DNA from: Bifidobacterium asteroides
GTDB lineage: Bacteria > Actinomycetota > Actinomycetes > Actinomycetales > Bifidobacteriaceae
Length of the DNA: 64,000 nucleotides
Reading direction: 5' to 3'
Assembly: GCF_009683175.1 (NCBI RefSeq)
Contig: NZ_WKKW01000003.1
Coordinates: forward strand, 1 to 64,000
In this document: piece by piece, positions 45,202-54,734 of the stretch
Layout: each line of letters opens with the position of its first letter
Numbering within the stretch: the first letter of the stretch is position 1
Made by a program: the position numbers and the translations under genes
The notes under the pieces: model-generated
Seen by the model: only the letters and a program-made list of their open reading frames with translations
The model's database searches: none
Told to the model about the DNA's origin: nothing

Positions 45202-47286
45202 ATGACAGACAACGCAGTCCGCACACGCCTTCCGGACAGGCTCATCTTCGGATGCGCCTACTACGACGAATACATGCCCTATGAGCGGGTGGACAAAGAC
45301 ATGTCCATGATGAAGTCCGCTGGCATCACCACCATTCGTATCGCCGAATCCACCTGGAGCACCCTGGAGCCCCAGCCCGGCGTATTCGACTTCAGCCATG
45401 TGGACCGCGTGCTGGACGCTGCCGGGCGCTTCGGCATTCAGGTCATCGTGGGCACGCCCACCTATGCCGTCCCCGCCTGGCTGGTCGCCATGCATCCGGA
45501 TGTTTTGGCGGACACCCCCAAGGGCCACAACCGGTATGGCGCTCGCCAGATCATGGACATTGTCAATCCTTCCTACCGGTACTATGGCGAGCGCGTCATC
45601 CGCAGGCTGATAAGCCATGTGGCCGACAACTCCCAGGTGATTGGCTACCAGGTCGACAATGAGACCAAGTACTACGACTGTGTGTCTCCCGACATGCAGC
45701 GCCTCTTCGTCAAGGATCTGCGACGGCGCTTTGACAATGATCTGGACCGTCTCAATGCTGCCTTTGGCCTGGACTACTGGTCCAACAGGATCGACTCCTG
45801 GGAGGACTTTCCCGATCTGACCGGGACCATCAATGCATCCCTGGGGTCGGCCTTCGATCGTTTCCGCCGAAGCCAGGTCAGCCGCTACCTGGCTTGGCAG
45901 GCTGGCATCGTGCGCGAATACGCTCGCGAGGACCAGTTCGTCACACACAACTTCGATTTTGACTGGGGCCCGGGCTGGTCATATGGCGTCCAACCAGCCG
46001 TCGATCACTTCGAGGCGGCCGAATGCCTGGATGTGGCCGGTGTGGACATCTACCACCCCACTGAGGATGACCTGACCGGCAAGGAGATCGCCTTCGGCGG
46101 GGACATGACCCGCAGTCTGAAAGGTGGCGCCAGCTATCTGGTTCTGGAAACCGAGGCCCAGGGGCAGAACGGCTGGTTGCCTTACCCGGGCCAGCTGCGG
46201 CTGCAGGCATACAGCCATCTGGCCTCGGGTGCTGACGGGGTCATGTACTGGCACTGGCATTCCATCCACAACTCCTTCGAGACTTACTGGAAGGGGCTGC
46301 TTTCACAGGATATGGAACCCAACCTCACCTATGAGGAGGCCGGCCGGTTCGGCAGGCAGATAGCGCGGAAGGGTGTGGGGGAGCGTCTGATCAACCTTCA
46401 AAAGCGCAACAAGGTCGCCATCATGGTGGGCAACGACTCCCTGACCGCCCTGGACTGGTTCTCCCTGGAGACCGGCTTCCCCCGTCAGCAGGGGCAGATC
46501 TCCTACAATGATGTGGTCAGAAGGGTCTACGATGCCCTCTTCGAACTCAACATCGAGTGCGATTTCATCAGCGACAAGGCTGACCGGTCCCAGCTGGGCC
46601 GCTATGCCATGGTCCTGGCTCCTGCACTCTACAGCACCAATGAGGATACGCTGAAGGCCCTGGCCGACTATGTCCATCAGGGAGGTCACCTGGTGGCCAC
46701 GCTGCGCTCCTTTGTGGCGGATGAGAACCTCAAGGTCTGGCATGACAAGGCTCCGCACCTGCTGACCGACGTGTTCGGCATTGACTACAACCAATTCACC
46801 CGTCCCGGCAAGGGGCTCACCCTGGATCTGCATGGGTCCGACCAGGCCGGACTGGCCTGCCAGGGACTGATTGAGCTGCTGAATCCGAGACCAGGCACTC
46901 AGGTCCTGGCCTCTTATGACCACCCGGTCTGGGGGCGGTATGCGGCTGTGACCCGTCATGATTACGGCCACGGCAGCGCGGAGTGGATCGGCACCCTGCC
47001 CTCTGCCCAGGGCATGCGGATGCTACTCTCGGATGTGGCGGATGCAGCTGGCCTGGGCGGCCCCGCCCGGGACCTGGCTGGTCTGGTCACCGTGCGGGAG
47101 GGCATCAACGCCCGGGGGGAGCAGGTCTCTTACCTGCTCAATTATTCATCCAAGGAGGTCAAGCTGGACGCGCCTTACGGAGGGCATCTGCTGGTGGCCG
47201 ACGGGCAGGCTGATCCTCAGGCGCAAGTGGACCAGGGCCAGCCCATGACCATCGGACCCTGGGACCTGGCGATCATCGTTCGATAG
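45202..47286 (+). CDS. GH42 beta-galactosidase
   Basis: 694 residues. ATG 45202 with TTGGAG 7 nt upstream. N-terminal (beta/alpha)8 barrel with acid/base Glu154 in YQVDNET and nucleophile Glu316 in VLETEAQ, then the trimerisation domain (about 395-600; LAPALYSTNEDTLKALADYV) and a C-terminal beta domain. Cytosolic. GH42 enzymes of bifidobacteria cleave beta-1,3-, beta-1,4- or beta-1,6-galactosides of plant origin, so it could also process products of the secreted GH30 encoded about 28 kb away. Confidence 0.93.
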   Translation: MTDNAVRTRLPDRLIFGCAYYDEYMPYERVDKDMSMMKSAGITTIRIAESTWSTLEPQPGVFDFSHVDRVLDAAGRFGIQVIVGTPTYAVPAWLVAMHPDVLADTPKGHNRYGARQIMDIVNPSYRYYGERVIRRLISHVADNSQVIGYQVDNETKYYDCVSPDMQRLFVKDLRRRFDNDLDRLNAAFGLDYWSNRIDSWEDFPDLTGTINASLGSAFDRFRRSQVSRYLAWQAGIVREYAREDQFVTHNFDFDWGPGWSYGVQPAVDHFEAAECLDVAGVDIYHPTEDDLTGKEIAFGGDMTRSLKGGASYLVLETEAQGQNGWLPYPGQLRLQAYSHLASGADGVMYWHWHSIHNSFETYWKGLLSQDMEPNLTYEEAGRFGRQIARKGVGERLINLQKRNKVAIMVGNDSLTALDWFSLETGFPRQQGQISYNDVVRRVYDALFELNIECDFISDKADRSQLGRYAMVLAPALYSTNEDTLKALADYVHQGGHLVATLRSFVADENLKVWHDKAPHLLTDVFGIDYNQFTRPGKGLTLDLHGSDQAGLACQGLIELLNPRPGTQVLASYDHPVWGRYAAVTRHDYGHGSAEWIGTLPSAQGMRMLLSDVADAAGLGGPARDLAGLVTVREGINARGEQVSYLLNYSSKEVKLDAPYGGHLLVADGQADPQAQVDQGQPMTIGPWDLAIIVR

Positions 47287-47345
47287 ACCGGCTTCAGTCT
47301 GATCGGCTTGAGACTGACCGGATACGAAGAAAGGAAGGTGCCCAG

Positions 47346-49646
47346 ATGGCATCAAGAAAGTTGACGGAGGACCTGCCCTACCGCAATCCCGACCTAAGCG
47401 TGGATGAGCGAGTGGCCGACCTGGTGGGCCGGATGACCCGTGAGGAGAAGGTGGGCCAGATGATGCAGCTTGATGCCCGCTCGGGAGTGGACAAGGAGGT
47501 GGTGGATCAGCACGCCGGGTCCCTGTTGCATGTCTCTCCGCAGAACATGATCAAGGCTGACAAGGCCGTTCATCGCACCCGTCTGGGCATTCCTCTGCTG
47601 ATCGGCGATGACTGCATCCACGGCCATTCCTTCTTCCGCGGGGCCACCATTTTTCCCGAGCAGTTGGGCATGGCAGCCTCCTTCGACCCTGAACTGGTTC
47701 AGCGGATGGGGCGAGCCACAGCCCAGGAGGTCGCTACAACAGGCGTCCACTGGACCTTCTCCCCGGTGCTCTGCATCGCCAGGGACACCCGCTGGGGCCG
47801 GGTGGATGAGACCTTCGGCGAGGACCCCTTCCTGATCGGCGAGATGGCCTCGGCCATGGTGCGCGGTTATCAGGGCGGATCAGCCATGACCGGAACCCTG
47901 CCCAAGGACGCTGTGCTGGCCACGGCCAAGCACTTCGCCGGCTACTCCGAGACCCAGGGTGGGCGCGATGCCTCCGAGGCCGACCTTTCGCACCGTAAGC
48001 TGCTCTCCTGGTTCCTGCCGCCCTTCGAGCGCCTGGCCAAGGAGGGTGTGGCCACCTTCATGCTGGGCTACGAGTCCATCGACGGGGTACCGGTCACCAT
48101 CAACAACTGGCTGCTCAACGACGTGCTTCGAGGGGAATGGGGTTACCAGGGCACCCTGATCACCGACTGGGACAACGTGGGCCGGATGGTCTGGGAGCAA
48201 AAGGTGCAGCCCGACTACACCAGGGCCGCTGCGGCCGCCGTCAAGGCCGGCAACGACCTGATCATGACCACGCCCGGTTTCTACCAGGGGGCCTTGGATG
48301 CACTTGATGCCGGGCTTCTGCGCGAGGAGGACCTTGACCGGGCGGTCAAGCACATCCTGGCCCTGAAATTCCGCATGGGGCTCTTCGAGGATCCGCGTCT
48401 GCCCGACCCAGAGGGCCAGAAGGTGGTCATCAACTCCCCGGAGCACCAGGAGCTCAATCTCCAGGTGGCCCAGGAGTCGGTAGTTCTTTTGAAGAACGAC
48501 GGCATCCTGCCCCTGTTCGGCGGGGTGGACGCCGATGACCGCCCCGGTGACGGCTCGGCGCACAGCATAGCCCTGGTGGGTCCGCTGATCGACGATGCCC
48601 AGAACCAGCTGGGGGACTGGGCCGGCGGCTCGGGTCAGTGCGACTGGATCAAAGACCAGCCGCGGGAGATGATCTCGACCGTGGCCGACGGTCTGCGCCA
48701 GGAGCTGCCTGAAAACTGGCAGCTCAACTGCGAGCAGGGCGTCGACGTGCTTCGTCTGGTCGACGACCCGGCGGGCAAGCTCTTCCCCGATGGCCAGCCC
48801 AGGCCCAAGGTGGCGGCCCCGGCCAGGATCGATCAGGACCGCTTCGACAGGGCAGTGGACCTGGCCAGGCAAAGCGACCTGGTGGTTGCCGTGGTCGGCG
48901 ACGTGGTCCAGCTGGTGGGCGAGGGCCGTTCGACTGCCACCCTGGAGCTCTACGGTCCTCAGCGCGATCTGCTGGATGCCCTGGCGCAGACGGGCAAGCC
49001 CATGGTCATCGTGCTCATGTCCTCCAAGCCGCTGATCCTGCCTCCGTCCGCACAGTCTGCCAGGGCTCTGATCTGGCAGCCCGACCCAGGCATGCAGGGC
49101 GGCCGTGCCCTGGCCGGGATTCTCACCGGCAAGGTTGAGCCCACAGGCAGGCTGCCCATCACCTTCCCCAGGCATGCCGGGCAGCTGCCGGTCTACTACA
49201 ACCAGATCCGGGGCCAGCATGGTGACCGCTATGCCGATCTAACCCAGGATCCGGCCTTCGCTTTCGGTCAGGGTATGGGCTACACCACCTTTGCCTACGG
49301 AAAGCCCCGGGTCGATGGACCGGATACCGTCGGACCCGAGGACACGGTCAGGGTGACCGTGGACCTGACCAACACCGGCCAGAGGCCAGGCACTGAGGTG
49401 GTCCAGGCCTATATCAGCGACCTGGTGACCTCCGTCAGCTGGGCTGACCGCGAACTCAAGGCCTTCCAAAGGGTTCAGCTGGATCCAGGGCAGACCCGGA
49501 AGGTGGTCTTCGATCTACCGGTGTCCGAGTGGACCCTGGTTGATGCCGACTGCAATCGCAGGGTCGAGCCCGGTCGGTTCCAGGTGCTGGTGGGGCCCTC
49601 CTCGCGCAGGGAGGACCTGCAGGCTGTGACGGTGACCGTGGGTTGA
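47346..49646 (+). CDS. GH3 beta-glucosidase
   Basis: 766 residues, no signal peptide. Start ATG 47346 after GAAAGGAAGG. The N-terminal barrel carries the nucleophile Asp274 in LITDWDN; KHFAGYSETQGGRDAS and GDDCIHGH contribute to the sugar pocket. The alpha/beta sandwich domain (about 380-600) and the C-terminal fibronectin-like domain (about 660-760; DLTNTGQRPGTEVVQAYI) are complete. Removes terminal beta-linked glucose from oligosaccharides such as gentiobiose, or from plant aryl-glucosides. Last gene of the TetR-controlled cluster. Confidence 0.92.
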   Translation: MASRKLTEDLPYRNPDLSVDERVADLVGRMTREEKVGQMMQLDARSGVDKEVVDQHAGSLLHVSPQNMIKADKAVHRTRLGIPLLIGDDCIHGHSFFRGATIFPEQLGMAASFDPELVQRMGRATAQEVATTGVHWTFSPVLCIARDTRWGRVDETFGEDPFLIGEMASAMVRGYQGGSAMTGTLPKDAVLATAKHFAGYSETQGGRDASEADLSHRKLLSWFLPPFERLAKEGVATFMLGYESIDGVPVTINNWLLNDVLRGEWGYQGTLITDWDNVGRMVWEQKVQPDYTRAAAAAVKAGNDLIMTTPGFYQGALDALDAGLLREEDLDRAVKHILALKFRMGLFEDPRLPDPEGQKVVINSPEHQELNLQVAQESVVLLKNDGILPLFGGVDADDRPGDGSAHSIALVGPLIDDAQNQLGDWAGGSGQCDWIKDQPREMISTVADGLRQELPENWQLNCEQGVDVLRLVDDPAGKLFPDGQPRPKVAAPARIDQDRFDRAVDLARQSDLVVAVVGDVVQLVGEGRSTATLELYGPQRDLLDALAQTGKPMVIVLMSSKPLILPPSAQSARALIWQPDPGMQGGRALAGILTGKVEPTGRLPITFPRHAGQLPVYYNQIRGQHGDRYADLTQDPAFAFGQGMGYTTFAYGKPRVDGPDTVGPEDTVRVTVDLTNTGQRPGTEVVQAYISDLVTSVSWADRELKAFQRVQLDPGQTRKVVFDLPVSEWTLVDADCNRRVEPGRFQVLVGPSSRREDLQAVTVTVG

Positions 49647-49704
49647 CCACCGTCCGGTAGCGGAACTCCTCGCGTGTTGGTTGCCCAGGGCCCTCGCCCG
49701 CTCC

Positions 49705-49710
49705 TACCAT
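49705..49710 (+). promoter_or_regulatory. leaderless -10 box before the glutamate-cysteine ligase
   Basis: TACCAT sits exactly 6 nt before the ATG at 49717 and no Shine-Dalgarno sequence is present. This places the transcription start at or next to the start codon, giving a leaderless mRNA. The same spacing occurs at 58637-58642 (TACTCT, dapF) and 60283-60288 (TAGGAT, PHP gene). Confidence 0.5.
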
Positions 49711-49716
49711 GACAGC

Positions 49717-50991
49717 ATGAGCAAAAGCGTAGGCGCTGGGTATGCGCACCTGTTGACGGTCCCTAATCCTCGGCATGTGGCCAGCCTGGTCGACTACTTC
49801 ACACGAGGATCCAAGCCACGGTCCCAGTGGCGTTTCGGTATTGAGATCGAGCATCTGCCGGTCCGTAACGATGGGTCCGATGCCCCGGTTCCCTATGAGG
49901 GGGAGCGGGGTATCGAGGCCCTGCTGTCGGCCTTGGAGCCCTGCTACGACGGCGATAAGGAATACCGGGAGGACGGTCACCTGGTCGGGCTGAGTAGACC
50001 GGGCTGCGTGGTCTCTCTGGAGCCCGGGAGCCAGGTGGAGTGCTCCTTAGGCGTGGTCCGGGACAGCCGAGAATTCGAGGATCTCTACCGTCGCTTCCGT
50101 GCCGAGGTCGATCCCATTGCTGAGCGTCTGGGGTTCCGGCTGGTTGAGTACGGGTACCGTCCGGCCGGGTCCTACGCGGATGTGGGCGTCAATCCCAAGG
50201 AACGCTATGCGGTCATGAACACCTACCTGGGTCGCATTGGCCAGTGCGGTCCCATGATGATGCGCAGCACCGCCTCCACCCAAATCAGCATCGACTACCA
50301 GGACGAGGACGATGCCATCGCCAAGATCCGTCTGGGCACGGCCATCGGGCCCATTTTGGCCTACTTCTTCCGCAACACTCCAATTTTCGAGGGCAAGCCC
50401 AACCGCATGCCCCTGCGGCGCCAGCGCATCTGGGACTGGCTCGACACCCAGCGCACAGGTCTGATTCCTGGGCTGTTCGAAGACGGCTTCGGCTGGGAGG
50501 ACTATGCCGTGGACATGCTCTCCACCCCGCTCATGGTGGCCGATGTCTCCCACACCCCGGAGGTGGAGGGGCCGCAGGGGCAACAGGTCTTCATAGCCTG
50601 GCATGAGAACGCCGGGGAGATCTATCCTGACCGCCGGCTCAACGATGCCGAGATAGCGCACATCCTGACCACGCACTTCAATGATGTCCGTCTGAAGAAT
50701 TACATCGAGCTCAGGCACTGGGATTCCCTGCCCATGGAACGCGCCAGCCGACTTCTTGAGGTCGTCGGTGGCATCTTCTACGACTCGGATCGATTCGCCG
50801 GACTTGTCGGACTTTTGGACGGGGTGAGCGAGGAGGATGTGCTTGCAGCCAAGGCCGACCTGCAGGTTCGCGGCGGCCAGGCCAGCCCCTATGGTCGCTC
50901 CCTGGACTTCTGGCGGCAGGCGCTGGGTGCCGAGGACACCCTGGATGATCTGCCGGGCGATCCACGCCATCCCGATCTCTTCCAGTCCTGA
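49717..50991 (+). CDS. glutamate-cysteine ligase (GCS2 family)
   Basis: 424 residues. Start ATG 49717 (MSKSVGAG) fits a leaderless transcript. GCS2 fold with FGIEIEHLPV, REDGHLVGLSRPGCVVSLEPG and QVECSLG near the active site, and an MNTYLGRIGQCGPMMMRSTAS segment. Related to plant-type and EgtA enzymes that join glutamate and cysteine with ATP, the first step to glutathione or related thiols. No glutathione synthetase gene is nearby, so gamma-glutamylcysteine itself may be the product used. Confidence 0.85.
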   Translation: MSKSVGAGYAHLLTVPNPRHVASLVDYFTRGSKPRSQWRFGIEIEHLPVRNDGSDAPVPYEGERGIEALLSALEPCYDGDKEYREDGHLVGLSRPGCVVSLEPGSQVECSLGVVRDSREFEDLYRRFRAEVDPIAERLGFRLVEYGYRPAGSYADVGVNPKERYAVMNTYLGRIGQCGPMMMRSTASTQISIDYQDEDDAIAKIRLGTAIGPILAYFFRNTPIFEGKPNRMPLRRQRIWDWLDTQRTGLIPGLFEDGFGWEDYAVDMLSTPLMVADVSHTPEVEGPQGQQVFIAWHENAGEIYPDRRLNDAEIAHILTTHFNDVRLKNYIELRHWDSLPMERASRLLEVVGGIFYDSDRFAGLVGLLDGVSEEDVLAAKADLQVRGGQASPYGRSLDFWRQALGAEDTLDDLPGDPRHPDLFQS

Positions 50992-51038
50992 CGACTGTTT
51001 CGTTATGCGAACGGGCGGGTCCGGTTTCCTGAGGATGG

Positions 51039-51044
51039 TATAAT
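51039..51044 (+). promoter_or_regulatory. TATAAT -10 box of the ileS leader
   Basis: Perfect TATAAT at 51039-51044, with transcription expected to start near 51051. That gives an RNA leader of about 215 nt before ileS, which contains the T-box. Confidence 0.7.
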
Positions 51045-51050
51045 CTGGTC

Positions 51051-51266
51051 ACCAATGGGCCTTGATCCGTCATCAGCGGGGAGCCCTCGGAAGAACGGGA
51101 TTGCTTGCGGCGGTCCTCAGTAGAACCGACGGGTGGGCCCGCACAGCCCAGATCAAGCGGTCCGGCGCGGGTCATTAGCCGGGCAAGCGAGGTGGTACCG
51201 CGGTGGGCCTCATGGGTCCCTCGTCCTCGACATGGCGACATGAACGACCAGCGAGGAGCGTGAACG
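51051..51266 (+). promoter_or_regulatory. T-box leader of ileS (translational type)
   Basis: The conserved T-box motif AGGTGGTACCGCGG lies at 51190-51203, preceded by stem-loop material with AGTAGAACCGACGGG. TGGT in the bulge pairs with the CCA end of uncharged tRNA-Ile. Downstream, TCCTCG (51233-51238) can pair with CGAGGA (51254-51259), which hides the ribosome-binding site GAGGAG. There is no T-run terminator. This matches the actinobacterial translational T-box design, where uncharged tRNA opens the ribosome site. The specifier codon (expected AUC) was not fixed by eye. Confidence 0.88.
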
Positions 51267-54200
51267 GTGAATCAGACCACTGATACCTCAGATGTGACAA
51301 GTCGGGATGGCGAAGTCTATCCCAAGGCGGTGGTGGACCCGGCTCTGGCCAAGGTGAAGCCCAATCCCTCCTTCCCCCATATGGAGGAGTCCGTTCTGGA
51401 CTACTGGGACCATGACGACACCTTCAACAAGTCGGTGGAGCGCCGCCCGTCCGGCGACCATGCCGACAACGAGTTCGTTTTCTTCGATGGCCCGCCCTTC
51501 GCCAACGGCCTGCCCCACTACGGGCACCTGCTGACCGGCTACGTCAAGGATGTCATTCCCCGCTACCAGACCATGAAGGGCCACAAGGTCAACCGTGTCT
51601 TCGGCTGGGACACCCACGGTCTGCCCGCCGAGCTGGAGGCCCAGCGCGAGCTCGGCATCGACAGCGTGGATCAGATCGAACAGATGGGCATCGAGAAGTT
51701 CAATGATGCCTGCCGCGCCTCGGTGCTCAAGTACACCAGCGAGTGGAAGGACTACGTCCACCGTCAGGCCCGCTGGGTGGACTTCGACCACGGCTACAAG
51801 ACCCTGGATGTCTCCTACATGGAGTCGGTCATGTGGGCCTTCAAGACCCTCTACGAGAAGGGACTGGCCTACGAGGGGTACCGGGTGCTGCCCTACTGCT
51901 GGAAGGACCAGACACCGCTGTCCAACCACGAGCTGCGCATGGATGCCGACGTCTACCAGGACCGGCAGGACACCACCGTCTCCGTGGCCGTCAAGCTCAG
52001 GGACGAGGACGCTTATGCGGTCTTCTGGACCACCACCCCCTGGACCGTCCCCACCAACCTGGCTATCGTGGTCGGCGCCGACATCGAGTACTCGGAGGTC
52101 AGCCCGGTGTCCGGGCCCTTCGCCGGCAAGCGCTTCTATATCGCCACGGCCCGCCTGGGAGACTACGCCAAGCAGCTGGGGGAGGACTACCAGGTGGTCC
52201 GCACCCTCAAGGGGTCCCAGATGGAGGGCTGGCGGTACTGGCCGGTCTTCCCCTACTTCGCTGGAGAGCAGGCCGAATCAGAGGGCGGCACCCCCGGCCC
52301 CAATGCCTATACCATCTACACGGCCGACTACGTCGACACCGTGGAGGGCACCGGCCTGGTCCACCAGGCTCCCTATGGCGAGGATGATATGAACACCCTG
52401 AACGCCAAGGGGATCCGCAGCGTGGATGTCCTCGATGCCGGGGCCGTCTTCACCGAGCAGTGCCCTGACTACCAGGGCCTGCAGGCCTTCGACGCCAACA
52501 TGCCCATCGTACGCAACCTGCGCGCAGGCGATGGCCCCCTGGCACAGATTCCAGCCGAGCATCGTGCCCTCCTCTTCCAGGAGAAGAGCTACGTCCACTC
52601 CTACCCCCACTGCTGGCGTTGTGGCACCCCGCTGATCTACAAGCCGGTCTCCAGCTGGTTCGTCTCCGTGACCAAGATCAAGGACCGACTGCTGGAACTC
52701 AACCAGCAGATCAACTGGATCCCCGGAAACGTCAAGGACGGCCAGTTCGGCAAGTGGCTGGCCAACGCCCGCGACTGGTCCATCTCCCGCAACAGGTTCT
52801 GGGGCTCGCCCATCCCGGTCTGGGTCTCGGACGATCCCAAGTACCCCCGGGTGGATGTCTACGGGTCCCTGGATGAGCTCAAGAAGGACTTCGGCCGTTA
52901 CCCGACCGACGACAAGGGTCAGATCAACATGCATCGGCCCTGGATCGACCAACTGACCAGGACCAACCCGGACGACCCGACCGGCAAGTCCACCATGCAC
53001 AGGATCACCGATGTGCTGGACTGCTGGTTCGAGTCGGGATCCATGCCCTTCGCCCAGTTCCACTATCCCTTCGAGAACAAGCAGTACTTCGAGGACAGGG
53101 ATCCCTGTGATTTTGTGGTGGAGTACATCGGCCAGACCCGCGGCTGGTTCTACACCATGCACATCATGTCCACGGCCCTCTTCGACAGGCCGGCCTTCAA
53201 GAACGTGATCTGCCACGGCATCGTCCTGGGCTCCGACGGCCAGAAGATGAGCAAGCACCTGCGCAACTATCCGGATGTGAACGAGGTCTTCGACAAGTAT
53301 GGGTCCGATGCCATGCGCTGGTTCCTGATGAGCTCTTCCATCCTGCGCGGCGGCAATCTGGTCGTCACCGCCGATGGCATCCGCGACACGGTCCGTCAGG
53401 TCATGCTGCCGGTCTGGAGCTCCTACTACTTCTACACGCTCTATGCCAACGCGGCCAACAAGGGCGCCGGCTACCAGGCCCAGGCGCTGACACCGGACCG
53501 TGTGGCCGACCTGCCGGAGATGGACCGCTTCCTGTTGGCACGGACCCGTCGGCTGATCCAGTCGGTGCAGAAGGCCCTGGACGACTTCGCCATCTCGGAT
53601 GCCTGCGATGCGGTGACCGACTTCATCGACGTGCTGACCAACTGGTACATCCGCAACAATCGCGACCGCTTCTGGAGCGAGGACCACCAGGCCTTCGACA
53701 CCCTCTATACGGTCCTGGAGGCCTTCTCCCGTGTTCTGGCCCCCTTGGCACCCATGGAGGCCGAGCAGATCTGGCGCGGTCTGACCGGCGGCGAGTCGGT
53801 CCATCTGGCCGACTGGCCCTTCCTGGCCGATGAGGCCACCGGGCAGGAGACCGAACTGGGACAGGTCCTGTGCGACGATCCTGCCCTGGTAGCCGCCATG
53901 GAGAAGGTCCGCGAGGTGGTTTCTGCCACCCTAGCTCTGCGCAAGGCCGAGCAGATTCGTGTCCGCCAGCCCCTGTCGCGGTTGACCGTGGTGGTTCGTG
54001 ACCCCGATGCGGCCCGTCCCTACGTGGACGTGCTCAAGTCCGAGCTCAACATCAAGGATGTGGAGTTCTGCACCCTGGATCAGGCCGGCCAGCACGGCCT
54101 GCGAATCATCCACGATCTCAAGGTCAATGCCCGGGCTGCCGGACCCCGACTGGGCAAGCAGGTCCAGTTCGTCATCCGGGCCTCCAAGCAGGGCGACTGG

Positions 54201-54611
54201 TCCGAGCAGGATGGCCAAGTGGTCGTCACCACCCCCGACGGAGCGGTGGCCCTGGAACCCGGCGAATACGAGCTGGACAACCGGATCGAGCAGGAGGATG
54301 GCTCCCAGGCCGACCGGTCGGCCTCCGCGGCCCTGCCCACCGGCGGCTTCGTCATTCTCGACACCCAGCTGGACGACGATCTCCTGGCGGAGGGCTATGC
54401 CAGGGATCTGATCCGCCAGGTTCAGGATGCCCGGAAGACCGCTGGCCTGGACATCGCTGACCGGATTCGGCTGACCCTGACCCTGCCTGCCGAGGATGCC
54501 CCCAAGGCCCAGCAGTTCAATGACCTGATCGCCCATGAGACATTGGCCACCAGCCTGACCGTCAATGTCGGCGATGTGGATCAGCCGCAGGTCGGCCTGG
54601 TCAAGGCCTGA
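51267..54611 (+). CDS. ileS: isoleucyl-tRNA synthetase
   Basis: 1114 residues. Starts at GTG 51267, 8 nt after GAGGAG. HIGH-type signature LPHYGHLLTG (about 80-90), THGLPAELEAQ, editing CP1 domain (about 195-440), KMSKS-type motif DGQKMSKHLRNYPD near 655-668, then anticodon-binding domain and a long C-terminal domain. Several motifs (WDTHGLPAE, KNYPD-like end) place it with the eukaryote-like IleRS2 group and not with the E. coli type. That group has naturally low sensitivity to mupirocin, as known for bifidobacteria. Controlled by the T-box leader. Confidence 0.96.
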   Translation: MNQTTDTSDVTSRDGEVYPKAVVDPALAKVKPNPSFPHMEESVLDYWDHDDTFNKSVERRPSGDHADNEFVFFDGPPFANGLPHYGHLLTGYVKDVIPRYQTMKGHKVNRVFGWDTHGLPAELEAQRELGIDSVDQIEQMGIEKFNDACRASVLKYTSEWKDYVHRQARWVDFDHGYKTLDVSYMESVMWAFKTLYEKGLAYEGYRVLPYCWKDQTPLSNHELRMDADVYQDRQDTTVSVAVKLRDEDAYAVFWTTTPWTVPTNLAIVVGADIEYSEVSPVSGPFAGKRFYIATARLGDYAKQLGEDYQVVRTLKGSQMEGWRYWPVFPYFAGEQAESEGGTPGPNAYTIYTADYVDTVEGTGLVHQAPYGEDDMNTLNAKGIRSVDVLDAGAVFTEQCPDYQGLQAFDANMPIVRNLRAGDGPLAQIPAEHRALLFQEKSYVHSYPHCWRCGTPLIYKPVSSWFVSVTKIKDRLLELNQQINWIPGNVKDGQFGKWLANARDWSISRNRFWGSPIPVWVSDDPKYPRVDVYGSLDELKKDFGRYPTDDKGQINMHRPWIDQLTRTNPDDPTGKSTMHRITDVLDCWFESGSMPFAQFHYPFENKQYFEDRDPCDFVVEYIGQTRGWFYTMHIMSTALFDRPAFKNVICHGIVLGSDGQKMSKHLRNYPDVNEVFDKYGSDAMRWFLMSSSILRGGNLVVTADGIRDTVRQVMLPVWSSYYFYTLYANAANKGAGYQAQALTPDRVADLPEMDRFLLARTRRLIQSVQKALDDFAISDACDAVTDFIDVLTNWYIRNNRDRFWSEDHQAFDTLYTVLEAFSRVLAPLAPMEAEQIWRGLTGGESVHLADWPFLADEATGQETELGQVLCDDPALVAAMEKVREVVSATLALRKAEQIRVRQPLSRLTVVVRDPDAARPYVDVLKSELNIKDVEFCTLDQAGQHGLRIIHDLKVNARAAGPRLGKQVQFVIRASKQGDWSEQDGQVVVTTPDGAVALEPGEYELDNRIEQEDGSQADRSASAALPTGGFVILDTQLDDDLLAEGYARDLIRQVQDARKTAGLDIADRIRLTLTLPAEDAPKAQQFNDLIAHETLATSLTVNVGDVDQPQVGLVKA

Positions 54612-54624
54612 CCCGTAGTCGCAT

Positions 54625-54662
54625 AAAAGGGCTCCCATCCTGTATTGGACGGGAGCCCTTTT
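54625..54662. terminator. bidirectional intrinsic terminator ileS / aldo-keto reductase
   Basis: AAAAGGGCTCCC (54625-54636) and GGGAGCCCTTTT (54651-54662) form a perfect 12-bp stem with a T-run on the plus strand and A/T symmetry on the other side. It ends ileS and could also end the convergent reductase transcript. Confidence 0.9.
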
Positions 54663-54734
54663 CATTCGATCTGTCTGGCTGGGAAGACCGATTGTGTCAA
54701 AATCGGCCCTGCTGCTGGCAACGAAGCTTGCAGA

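Noticed and set aside
52278-53804. 508-codon minus-strand frame
   Set aside because: Shadow of ileS.
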